This document shows, piece after piece, positions 1 through 6,692 of a DNA stretch of 10,793 bases. Origin of the DNA: Lachnospiraceae bacterium UBA3863 (GTDB lineage: Bacteria > Bacillota > Clostridia > Lachnospirales > Lachnospiraceae); assembly GCA_002392385.1 (NCBI GenBank), contig DGGX01000242.1:1-10793 (forward strand), read 5' to 3'. Positions within the stretch are counted from its first letter, which is position 1. Each line of letters starts with the position of its first letter. The notes below the pieces were generated by a model. That model was not told the DNA's origin. It did not search any database and saw nothing but the letters and a program-made list of their open reading frames with translations. The position numbers and the translations under genes are program-made.

Positions 1-1167
1 TTCGTGGAGATGTTCGTCGGCGTAGGTGCTTCCCGTGTCAGAGACATGTTTGAGGAGGCTAAAAAGAACGCGCCCTGTATCGTCTTCATCGATGAGATCG
101 ACGCGGTCGCCAGACGCCGCGGAACGGGGCTGGGCGGCTCCCACGACGAGAGAGAACAGACCCTCAACCAGCTGCTGGTGGAGATGGACGGTTTCGGTGT
201 CAATGAGGGCATCATCATCATGGCGGCCACCAACCGGGTGGACATCCTGGACCCCGCCATCCTGCGGCCGGGCCGTTTCGACCGCAAGATCTCCGTCGGC
301 AAGCCGGATGTCAAGGGCCGTGAGGCCATTCTGAAGGTCCACGCGGCCAAAAGAGCCATCGGCGAGGACGTGGATCTGCAGGAGATCGCCCGCAGCACGG
401 CGGGCTTCACCGGCGCGGACCTGGAGAACCTCCTGAACGAGGCCTCCATCACCGCGGCCAGGGACAACCGCGAATTCGTCTGCCAGGAGGATATCCGGCA
501 GGCCTTCATCAAGGTGGGCATCGGCAGAGAGAAGAAGAGCCGGAGCATCTCCGAGGAGGAGAAGAAGATCACGGCCTATCATGAGACCGGTCACGCCATC
601 CTCTTCCATGAGCTGCCCAACGTGGGCCAGGTCTATACCATCTCCGTGATCCCCACGGGCCAGGGCGCGGGCGGATACACCATGCAGCTGCCCGAGAAGG
701 ACCGCATGTACATGACCCGCGGCAGAATGCTGGAGGAGATCATGGTCAGCCTCGGCGGACGGATCGCCGAGGAGCTGGTGCTGGACGACATCACCACGGG
801 CGCCTCCGCGGATATCCAGCAGGCGACCGGCATCGCCAGACAGATGGTCACCCGCTACGGCATGTCCCCCGTCATAGGGACCATCAATTATGAGCAGGGA
901 GCCGAGGATGTCTTCCTGGGCTATGACTTGGGACACGAGAACCGGCACAGCGAACTGATGAGCGGCGAGATCGACAAGGAAGTCAACCGCATCATCGGTG
1001 AGTGCTATCAGAAGGCCAGAGAGATCGTGGTCAGCAACGAAGATGTCCTGCATGCGGCCGCGCAGCTTCTGATGAAGAAGGAGAAGATCTCCGGCGAGGA
1101 GTTCGACGCGCTGTTCGAGAAGGTGCGCGCCGGACGGACCGGGGCAGAGACGGAAGGAGCAAGGTGA
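1..1167 (+). CDS. ftsH: ATP-dependent zinc metalloprotease FtsH, 5'-truncated by window edge
   Basis: FtsH is a membrane-anchored AAA+ protease that unfolds and degrades misassembled membrane proteins and some short-lived cytosolic regulators. The reading frame is open from base 1, so the N-terminal membrane segments and the Walker A loop lie upstream of the window; 388 residues are visible. Counting from the first visible residue: Walker B (IVFIDE) at 27-32, the second region of homology (ATNR...LRPGRFDR) at 75-95 with Arg92 and Arg95 as the likely arginine fingers, the zinc protease motif HETGH at 194-198 with catalytic Glu195, and the third zinc ligand Asp271 in a GASADI motif. All key residues of the visible part are intact. 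The TGA stop overlaps the GTG start of the next gene. In Bacillus, ftsH sits near hslO, as it does here. The short C-terminal tail after the protease domain is of ordinary type. Confidence 0.97.
   Translation, partial: FVEMFVGVGASRVRDMFEEAKKNAPCIVFIDEIDAVARRRGTGLGGSHDEREQTLNQLLVEMDGFGVNEGIIIMAATNRVDILDPAILRPGRFDRKISVGKPDVKGREAILKVHAAKRAIGEDVDLQEIARSTAGFTGADLENLLNEASITAARDNREFVCQEDIRQAFIKVGIGREKKSRSISEEEKKITAYHETGHAILFHELPNVGQVYTISVIPTGQGAGGYTMQLPEKDRMYMTRGRMLEEIMVSLGGRIAEELVLDDITTGASADIQQATGIARQMVTRYGMSPVIGTINYEQGAEDVFLGYDLGHENRHSELMSGEIDKEVNRIIGECYQKAREIVVSNEDVLHAAAQLLMKKEKISGEEFDALFEKVRAGRTGAETEGAR
1152..1159 (+). promoter_or_regulatory. Ribosome-binding site supporting the GTG start of the MATE gene
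   Basis: GGAAGGAG lies inside the last codons of ftsH, four bases before the GTG at 1164. The only nearby alternative, ATG at 1224, has no comparable purine-rich site before it. The overlap of stop and start (GTGA) suggests translational coupling of ftsH and the exporter. Confidence 0.6.
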
Positions 1168-2579
1168 CGCGGGCAGGAACAGAAGAGGACCTTCAGAGAC
1201 AGAGAGACGAGCGGTACATTAAGATGACGCAGACGCCTGTACCGGCTCTGATCGGCCGTCTGGCGGTGCCGACGATCATCAGCATGCTGGTGACCGGCAT
1301 CTATAATTCGGCGGATACATTTTTCGTGGGCCGCGTTTCCACCCAGGCAACGGCAGCCGTGGGGCTGGCCTTCTCCGTGATGGCCGTCATCCAGGCCCTG
1401 GGCTTCATGTGCGGCCACGGTTCGGGCAACTACCTCTCCCGCATGCTGGGAGCCGGCCGGAACAAAGAAGCGCAGGAGATGGCCGCGACGGGATTCGCCC
1501 TGGCGGTGCTCATCGGCATAGCCGCCGCCTGTCTGGGCAACCTGTTTATGGACCCTCTGTGCCGCCTGATCGGCGCCTCGGATACGACGCTGGCGGACAC
1601 CCGCAGTTATCTGCGCATCATTCTGCTGGGTGCCCCCTTCATGACAGGTCAGTTTGTGATCAACAATCAGCTCCGTTTTCAGGGGAAGGCCGTGTACGCC
1701 ATGGCGGGTCTCCTGTGCGGAGCTATCCTCAATATCGTGCTGGATCCGCTCCTGATCCTGGTATGGGGTCTGGGAACGACCGGCGCGGCCCTGGCCACCG
1801 TGGCCGGCCAGGCGGTCAGCTTCCTGGTGCTCCTGTTCGGGAGCTCCCGGGGAGACAACATCCGCCTGCGCCCCGGCAATGTGCATCTCAACCGCTACTA
1901 CATCGGCCAGATCCTCAACGGGGGTCTGCCCTCTCTGTTCAGACAGGGACTGGCGGCCGCTGCCGCCATGATGCTGAACAAGGCCGCCTCCCAGTACGGC
2001 GGAGACGCGGCCGTGGCAGGCATGAGCGTGGTGACGAGGGTCATGGCCCTGACCAGCAGCGCCCTCATCGGATTCGGACAGGGCTATCAGCCGGTCTGCT
2101 CCTTTAACTACGGAGCGGCCAGGACGGACCGTGTGCGGGAAGGATTCTGGTTCTGCGTAAAGACGGGCACCGCTTTTCTCATAGCGGCCGGTGCCTTGTG
2201 TGAGATATTTGCCCCGCAGATCATTGCCTTCTTCCGGGATGACCCCGAGGTCATCCGGGTGGGGACGGCGGCTCTGCGCTGGCAGGCGGCGGTCCTGCCC
2301 CTTCTGGGCTTTTCGGTCATCAGCAATATGATGCTGCAGTCCATAGGCAGCGGCGTCAAGGCTTCTGTCTGTTCATCGGCCAGAAGCGGGATCTTCTTCA
2401 TCCCTCTGATCCTGATCCTGCCCCGACTGCTGGGCCTGACCGGGGTAGAGATGACGCAGGCGGCGGCGGATCTCTGCGCCATGCTGCTGGCTGTCCCGCT
2501 GGCGCTTTCCGAGCTGCGGCGCATGGGAGACGGTGAAGGCAGAGAAGCAAGATCGCCGAAGGATAAGGAGAGAGAATGA
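1164..2579 (+). CDS. MATE family efflux transporter
   Basis: This is a polytopic membrane exporter of the multidrug and toxic compound extrusion family, which uses H+ or Na+ gradients to expel organic cations or metabolites; the substrate cannot be told from sequence. From the GTG at 1164 the protein has 471 residues, the usual MATE size, with about twelve hydrophobic segments. Family marks are the N-terminal block PTIISMLVTGIYNSADTFFVG, read here as two adjoining parts (PTIISMLVTG and IYNSADTFFVG), and the mid-protein GFGQGYQPVCSFNYGA, which resembles the MepA-like branch. A frame without stops continues upstream to 1002 inside ftsH, but that part has no MATE character. The start could instead be ATG 1224 (451 residues), but the RBS favours GTG 1164, and the residues just before TQTPVP (RYIKM) fit the N-termini of related proteins. 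It occupies the place that coaX has between ftsH and hslO in Bacillus. The stop overlaps the hslO start (ATGA). Confidence 0.93.
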   Translation: MTRAGTEEDLQRQRDERYIKMTQTPVPALIGRLAVPTIISMLVTGIYNSADTFFVGRVSTQATAAVGLAFSVMAVIQALGFMCGHGSGNYLSRMLGAGRNKEAQEMAATGFALAVLIGIAAACLGNLFMDPLCRLIGASDTTLADTRSYLRIILLGAPFMTGQFVINNQLRFQGKAVYAMAGLLCGAILNIVLDPLLILVWGLGTTGAALATVAGQAVSFLVLLFGSSRGDNIRLRPGNVHLNRYYIGQILNGGLPSLFRQGLAAAAAMMLNKAASQYGGDAAVAGMSVVTRVMALTSSALIGFGQGYQPVCSFNYGAARTDRVREGFWFCVKTGTAFLIAAGALCEIFAPQIIAFFRDDPEVIRVGTAALRWQAAVLPLLGFSVISNMMLQSIGSGVKASVCSSARSGIFFIPLILILPRLLGLTGVEMTQAAADLCAMLLAVPLALSELRRMGDGEGREARSPKDKERE

Positions 2580-3538
2580 CAGCAGAGGAACGTACACTGC
2601 CGCAGGACAGTCCCCGCGGTGATTATATGGTCAGGGCATCGGCCGCGGACACACAGCTGCGGGCTTTTGCCGTGACAGGAAGAGAACTGACCCGGACAGC
2701 CCACGAGAATCACGGGACCAGCCCCATCGCCACCGCGGCGCTGGGCAGGACCATGTGCGGGGCCCTGATGATGGCGGACATGCTCAAGGGAGAGGATGAC
2801 CTCCTGACGATCAAGATCGACGGCGACGGACCCCTCCACGGGATCGTCGTGACAGCCGACAACCAAGGACACGTCAAGGGCTATGTGCATGAGCCGGACG
2901 TGTGGCTCCCCGACAGAGTGCCGGGCCATCTCAACGTGGGCGGCGCCGTCGGCCGGGGCACTCTGACCGTCATACGGGATCTGGGCCTGAAGGATCCCTA
3001 TATCGGCCGGGTCGACCTGCGGACCGGTGAGATCGCGGAGGACCTGACCTACTATTATGTGGAATCGGAACAGATCCCGTCCTCGGTGGGACTGGGCGTT
3101 CTGGTGGATACGGACGGTTCCGTGCTGGAGGCCGGCGGATTCGTGGTACAGCTGATGCCGGACACCCGGGAGGAGGTCATCGACCGCCTGGAGCAGAACC
3201 TGCGGTCCATCCCTTCCGTGACGGAGATGCTGAGCCGGGGCATGTCGCCGGAACAGATCCTGGAAAGGGTCCTGGAGGGACTGCACCCGGAGATCACGGA
3301 GACCATGCCCGTCTCCTTCCGCTGTGACTGCAGTGAAGAGCGGTGCGAGCGGGGCCTGATCCTTCTCGGAGAGAAGGAGATGCGGGAGATGATCGAGGAC
3401 GGCAGGGAAGTGGAGATGGTCTGCCAGTTCTGCGGACGCAGGTATCATTTCAGTCCGGAGAGGATCCGGGAGCTCCTGCCCCTGGCGGCGCCCGTCAGCA
3501 GACAGGAACTGAAAGAAGAGGAACCTGCGGACAAGTGA
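2576..3538 (+). CDS. hslO: Hsp33 family redox-regulated molecular chaperone
   Basis: Hsp33 is a cytosolic holdase. Its C-terminal zinc centre is reduced and inactive at rest; oxidation releases zinc, forms disulfides and exposes a binding surface for unfolding proteins. The 320-residue product has the Hsp33 core (VRASAADTQLRAFAVTGREL near residues 19-38, then conserved VGGAVGRGTLTVIRDLG). The redox switch is complete: Cys250 and Cys252 (CDC) and Cys283 and Cys286 (CQFC), with about 30 residues between the pairs. An extra Cys257 lies just after the first pair. The start at 2576 has AAGGAG five bases upstream and an ATGA overlap with the MATE gene. It gives a 17-residue N-terminal extension compared with the more usual family start at Met18 (2627), which lacks a good RBS. 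The C-terminus ends in a charged tail (KEEEPADK). Likely co-translated with the exporter. Confidence 0.97.
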   Translation: MTAEERTLPQDSPRGDYMVRASAADTQLRAFAVTGRELTRTAHENHGTSPIATAALGRTMCGALMMADMLKGEDDLLTIKIDGDGPLHGIVVTADNQGHVKGYVHEPDVWLPDRVPGHLNVGGAVGRGTLTVIRDLGLKDPYIGRVDLRTGEIAEDLTYYYVESEQIPSSVGLGVLVDTDGSVLEAGGFVVQLMPDTREEVIDRLEQNLRSIPSVTEMLSRGMSPEQILERVLEGLHPEITETMPVSFRCDCSEERCERGLILLGEKEMREMIEDGREVEMVCQFCGRRYHFSPERIRELLPLAAPVSRQELKEEEPADK

Positions 3539-3565
3539 GATAAGGCAGAGATCGATTGCGGGAAT

Positions 3566-3571
3566 GAGGAA
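3566..3571 (+). promoter_or_regulatory. Ribosome-binding site deciding the start of the zinc-ribbon gene
   Basis: GAGGAA (core AGGA at 3567-3570) lies five bases before ATG 3576. The upstream in-frame ATG at 3564 overlaps this site and has only a weak GCGGGA before it. ATG 3576 is therefore preferred, placing the first zinc-binding cysteine at residue 3 as in many zinc-ribbon proteins. Confidence 0.5.
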
Positions 3572-3575
3572 CACT

Positions 3576-4457
3576 ATGGTCTGTATGAATTGCGGCTGTG
3601 TACTGCCTGACAGCGCGGAGGTCTGCAGTCACTGCGGTGCGGTGGTGCGGATCCGGCCTGAAGACAGGCAGAGAGATGAAGAGAGTCTGGAAGCCCTGCG
3701 CAGGGTCTCCCGTATGATGAAGGCAAGACGGGAGGAGAACGAGACCGGCGGAGAGCCCTTCGGGGAGGCAGAACGCCCGGAAGAGCCTGCCTGGGAAGAA
3801 CCTGTCTGGGAAGAGCCTGCGGCGGCAGAGACGGCCTGGGGAGAACCGGCCGCGGAGGAGCCCGAAGAGGCAGAGCCCGCCTGGGAAGAACCGGCCGCAG
3901 AGGAACCTGTAGAGGAAGGATCTGCGGAAGAAGAGCCTGCAAAGGAAGAACCTGCGGAGGAAAAAACGGCCGAACAAGGCCCCGCGGAGGAGGCTGCCCC
4001 GGCGGCAGAAGAGTCCGGCGCGGTCACAGCGCAGGATCCGGTCCCGTCCCAGGGGACGGAGGCAGGAGCCGAGGCCTCTGACAGCGCGGCAGGCAAGTTC
4101 CTTTCCATGATCACAGCACCCTTCACGGAGGCCCTGCAGCGGCAGAAGGAAGAGCGCGACCATCATTATGAGAGGCTGGAGCGCAGCAGGACCAGGCGCA
4201 GACGGACCAACGGGGAGAAGAATATGGTCACCCTGGTGATCCTCGTCCTCATGACCCTGTGCGCGGTCTTATATCTGCTGGGACAGAGGTCCCGGGCGGC
4301 CGACGCCGGCGCGGAGACCCAGGAGAATGCCATACAGGAGACCGGCAGCGGAGCGGAAGAGCCCGCGCAGGACGACGGCGGGGACAATACAGAAGAGAGT
4401 GAAGACCCGGAAGCGGAACAGACGGGTGAAGATGGTACAGGGGACAGCGGAACATGA
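3576..4457 (+). CDS. Zinc-ribbon single-pass membrane protein with Glu/Pro/Ala pentapeptide repeats
   Basis: Function unknown. The 293-residue product has four parts. (1) A zinc ribbon at residues 1-21, with CxxC pairs Cys3/Cys6 and Cys17/Cys20. (2) An acidic low-complexity stretch at 69-138 made of 14 five-residue units of the EEPAW/EEPAA kind, with Trp closing units 1, 2, 4 and 7. (3) A possibly amphipathic segment around GKFLSMITAPFTEALQRQ, followed by a very basic stretch (RSRTRRRRTNGEK). (4) One transmembrane helix at 217-235, followed by an outside tail of about 55 residues with about 18 acidic residues and no basic residue after the first few. The basic flank predicts the N-terminus inside. 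Zinc ribbons of this type occur at the N-terminus of many Firmicute membrane proteins and do not define a role. The stop overlaps the next start (ATGA), so this protein and the lipoprotein are probably made together. ATG 3564 is a possible alternative start (297 residues). Confidence 0.8.
   Translation: MVCMNCGCVLPDSAEVCSHCGAVVRIRPEDRQRDEESLEALRRVSRMMKARREENETGGEPFGEAERPEEPAWEEPVWEEPAAAETAWGEPAAEEPEEAEPAWEEPAAEEPVEEGSAEEEPAKEEPAEEKTAEQGPAEEAAPAAEESGAVTAQDPVPSQGTEAGAEASDSAAGKFLSMITAPFTEALQRQKEERDHHYERLERSRTRRRRTNGEKNMVTLVILVLMTLCAVLYLLGQRSRAADAGAETQENAIQETGSGAEEPAQDDGGDNTEESEDPEAEQTGEDGTGDSGT
3780..3989 (+). repeat. 15-bp in-frame tandem repeat, 14 units (EEPAx pentapeptides)
   Basis: Reading in frame from 3780, the coding sequence falls into 14 consecutive 15-base units whose products fit x-[E/G]-P-A-x with drift: EEPAW, EEPVW, EEPAA, AETAW, GEPAA, EEPEE, AEPAW, EEPAA, EEPVE and so on. 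Two longer segments, starting at 3834 and 3879 and 45 bases apart, match at about 26 of 29 bases, which suggests that a three-unit block was duplicated. The repeat lies on the predicted cytoplasmic side of the membrane protein. Confidence 0.85.
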
Positions 4458-5827
4458 CAGGAATCAAGACAGCCGCGAAGCGGCTCACAGCGGCGGTCCT
4501 GTCCGCCCTTATAGGCCTGACCTCCCTGACGGGCTGTGCCATGCTGCAGCGCGGCGGGGAAGAGGAGCCGGCCGGTTATACACAGGAGGAGGTCAGCCGC
4601 TATGTCCGGGAACGGTACGGCGACGAAGTGCGGTACGTGCGCAGCGAGGAGCTGACGGGCGGCACGGATCCTGTGACGGTCCATCATTACCGCACCGGAG
4701 AGGAAGTGGACTTCGCGGTCCTGACCGGTCTTCGGGAGCGGTACGTGGACGGGACCCCTTCCGGCGACAAGGTCCGGTGGTTCAGCGATAACTATTACGA
4801 CGCGGTGATGGCTGCCAGGCAGGAGGAGATCAACGCCCTTCTGCTGGAGGCGGGACTGAACGGCCGGGTGGAACAGACCGGACGGGAGGGACGCGGCGCC
4901 GGTGTCGTGTGTCAGCTGCGCATATATCTGGATGAGGCCTCTCAGATCGGAGACTGCGCCGCGGCGCTGTCGCAGGTCAACACCCTTCTCAACTATCAGG
5001 CAGCCGATTCGGCCGCCCTGCCCGGTGCACCGGCTGTCAAGAGCGCCCATATCTACCTGCAGCCGGACAGCCGTCTCCCGGAGGACGACCCCCAATACGC
5101 ATGGAACGGCGGGGCTTACCGCGTTTTCTATGAGATCGGGACGGTGGCTTTTACCATGGACGGGGAGGAACTCAACCCGGGCACGGTCAAGGAAGAACTG
5201 CAGCATGACTATGTGGACCGGGCGAGGATCCTGGGACGGGATATTTATGATCCCGGAGACGACCTCTGGTTCAAATATCCGGCACCGGTCGTCACGGTGA
5301 CGGATATCGGCGATATAGACGTGTCGGGATCAGGCGTCTTCACCTTTATTTATGACCGGGACAGCGACAGCTACTGGATGTGCTGTCTGGATCCCTGTCA
5401 GGATTTCGAAGACGGCCCCTACGAGTACGAGGGCAAGGGGACCTTCGCCAGAATGGTGGATGACCTGGGCGGACTCTATTTTCCCGGGAAATGGCATGCC
5501 ACCTGGAGCATAGACGGCATGGAGTGGAGCGCTGACCTGCATGTGCAGGAGGGCGCCGGCGTGACCTGCGGATTCAGAAGTCTGGAAGTCACCTGCAACA
5601 ATGAGGTCCAGCTCCTTTCCGAGGTGCCGGCTTCCCTGATCCGGGGCGGCAGCGGCGGGAGCAGCCGGTACGGGAGCAACGGTACGGTCAGCGGCCGTGC
5701 CTTCAGCCCGGAGGACCTGGAGAAACTCCTTCATGTGAGCATCGATATAGACAGACAGAACGGGACGGCGGTGATCTACAAGCCTGCTGTGCCCGGCCAG
5801 GAAGACCAGGAGAGCGAAGGAGAATAA
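4454..5827 (+). CDS. Lipoprotein of unknown function
   Basis: Predicted secreted lipoprotein of 457 residues. The N-terminus has Lys5, Lys9 and Arg10, a hydrophobic core, and a lipobox LTGC ending at Cys28, the expected site of lipid attachment. I do not recognise the mature part. It has a charged N-terminal region (YTQEEVSRYVRERYGDEV near residues 42-59), then mixed alpha/beta sequence rich in Tyr and Asp. Seven further cysteines follow: 153, 168, 310, 311, 315, 372 and 381. A Gly/Ser-rich linker lies near 397-412, and the last part (FSPEDLEKLLHVSIDID) ends in an acidic tail. The start ATG overlaps the stop of the zinc-ribbon gene, with AGGGG about ten bases before it. It may act with that membrane protein at the outer face of the cytoplasmic membrane, but this rests only on gene coupling. 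A solute-binding protein seems unlikely, because no transporter permease or ATPase genes are nearby. Confidence 0.82.
   Translation: MTGIKTAAKRLTAAVLSALIGLTSLTGCAMLQRGGEEEPAGYTQEEVSRYVRERYGDEVRYVRSEELTGGTDPVTVHHYRTGEEVDFAVLTGLRERYVDGTPSGDKVRWFSDNYYDAVMAARQEEINALLLEAGLNGRVEQTGREGRGAGVVCQLRIYLDEASQIGDCAAALSQVNTLLNYQAADSAALPGAPAVKSAHIYLQPDSRLPEDDPQYAWNGGAYRVFYEIGTVAFTMDGEELNPGTVKEELQHDYVDRARILGRDIYDPGDDLWFKYPAPVVTVTDIGDIDVSGSGVFTFIYDRDSDSYWMCCLDPCQDFEDGPYEYEGKGTFARMVDDLGGLYFPGKWHATWSIDGMEWSADLHVQEGAGVTCGFRSLEVTCNNEVQLLSEVPASLIRGGSGGSSRYGSNGTVSGRAFSPEDLEKLLHVSIDIDRQNGTAVIYKPAVPGQEDQESEGE
5817..5822 (+). promoter_or_regulatory. Ribosome-binding site for the GTG-started patatin gene
   Basis: AAGGAG lies within the last codons of the lipoprotein gene, six bases before GTG 5829. 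No ATG at a useful distance competes; the next in-frame ATG would remove the conserved start of the patatin fold. Confidence 0.65.
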
Positions 5828-5828
5828 G

Positions 5829-6683
5829 GTGAAGACAGGACTGGTGATGGAAGGCGGCGCCATGCGGGGGATGTACACCGCGGGCGTGACGGACATTATG
5901 ATCGAGAGAGGACTGACCTTCGACGGAGCCGTCGGCGTATCCGCCGGCGCGGTCTTCGGATGCAACGTCAAGTCCCGGCAGAACGGAAGGAGCTTCCGCT
6001 ACAATCTGAAATATGCCGGAGACCCCCGCTACTGCAGCATCCGGTCCCTGCTCACGACCGGTGACCTTTACGGGACGGATTTCTGCTACCGGGAGATCCC
6101 GGAGGAGCTGGATCCTTTCGACACGGAGACCTATCAGAAGAACCCCATGCCCTTCTACGTGGTCTGCACGGACGTTCTCACGGGGCGTCCGGTCTACCAT
6201 CGTGTGGACAAGGGCGACCGGAGCGATATGGACTGGTTCCGGGCCTCCGCTTCCATGCCCCTGGCCTCCAGGATCGTGCATGCCGGCGGCATGAAGCTGC
6301 TGGACGGCGGCATCGCGGATTCCATTCCCCTGCGCTTCATGCAGAGGACCGGCTATGAGAAAAATGTGGTGATCCTCACGCAGCCCGCGGACTATGTGAA
6401 GAAGGCGACGCCCCTGCAGCCGGCCATCGCGGCTGTCTACGCCCGCTATCCTGCCCTTGTGAAGGCTATGGCGACCCGCCATCTGCGCTACAACCGGGAT
6501 ACGGCCTATGTCAGGCAGGAGGAAGAGGCCGGCCGGGTCATGGTCTTCCGTCCGGAGACAAGTCTGGGCATAGGACATACGGAGAGCGACAGGGGAGAGC
6601 TGCTCCGGGTATATGAGATGGGAAGAGCGGCGGCGGAGAGCCGCCTGGATGAGTTGAAAGCGTTTCTGGACAGCCAGGTATAA
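5829..6683 (+). CDS. Patatin-like phospholipase family protein (YjjU-like)
   Basis: Predicted serine acyl hydrolase with a Ser-Asp dyad, expected to cleave acyl esters of phospholipids or other lipids; the substrate is not known. The 284-residue product starts directly with the fold: the oxyanion-hole motif EGGAMRG at residues 8-14, the nucleophile elbow GVSAG with Ser38, and the Asp159 motif DGG followed by IADSIP. This is a complete bacterial patatin core, of the size and sequence type of E. coli YjjU. There is no signal peptide or membrane segment, so it should be cytosolic and act at the inner membrane face. The GTG start is one base after the lipoprotein stop and has a good RBS. The six-base gap to the RBS of the pyrophosphatase gene suggests co-translation in both directions. 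The C-terminal part (TRHLRYN to DSQV) is helical and charged, as in relatives. Confidence 0.93.
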   Translation: MKTGLVMEGGAMRGMYTAGVTDIMIERGLTFDGAVGVSAGAVFGCNVKSRQNGRSFRYNLKYAGDPRYCSIRSLLTTGDLYGTDFCYREIPEELDPFDTETYQKNPMPFYVVCTDVLTGRPVYHRVDKGDRSDMDWFRASASMPLASRIVHAGGMKLLDGGIADSIPLRFMQRTGYEKNVVILTQPADYVKKATPLQPAIAAVYARYPALVKAMATRHLRYNRDTAYVRQEEEAGRVMVFRPETSLGIGHTESDRGELLRVYEMGRAAAESRLDELKAFLDSQV

Positions 6684-6687
6684 GGAG
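6683..6687 (+). promoter_or_regulatory. Ribosome-binding site deciding the pyrophosphatase start
   Basis: AGGAG starts at the last base of the patatin stop codon. Two adjacent ATGs follow, at 6690 and 6693. The spacing is two bases to the first and five to the second, so the second is the more likely start; the choice changes the protein by one residue only. Confidence 0.55.
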
Positions 6688-6692
6688 ACATG

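Noticed and set aside
1002..1163. Upstream extension of the MATE frame into ftsH
   Set aside because: The added residues are Arg/Gly-rich and are the out-of-frame reading of ftsH codons. The MATE family starts near TQTPVPAL, and a GTG with an RBS is present at 1164.
2108..3574. A 488-codon open frame on the - strand opposite the MATE gene and hslO
   Set aside because: No domain or RBS supports it, and it is fully explained by antisense of two conserved genes.
3539..3575. Possible promoter in the gap between hslO and the zinc-ribbon gene
   Set aside because: The 37-base gap shows no convincing -35/-10 pair; read-through from hslO is the simpler view.
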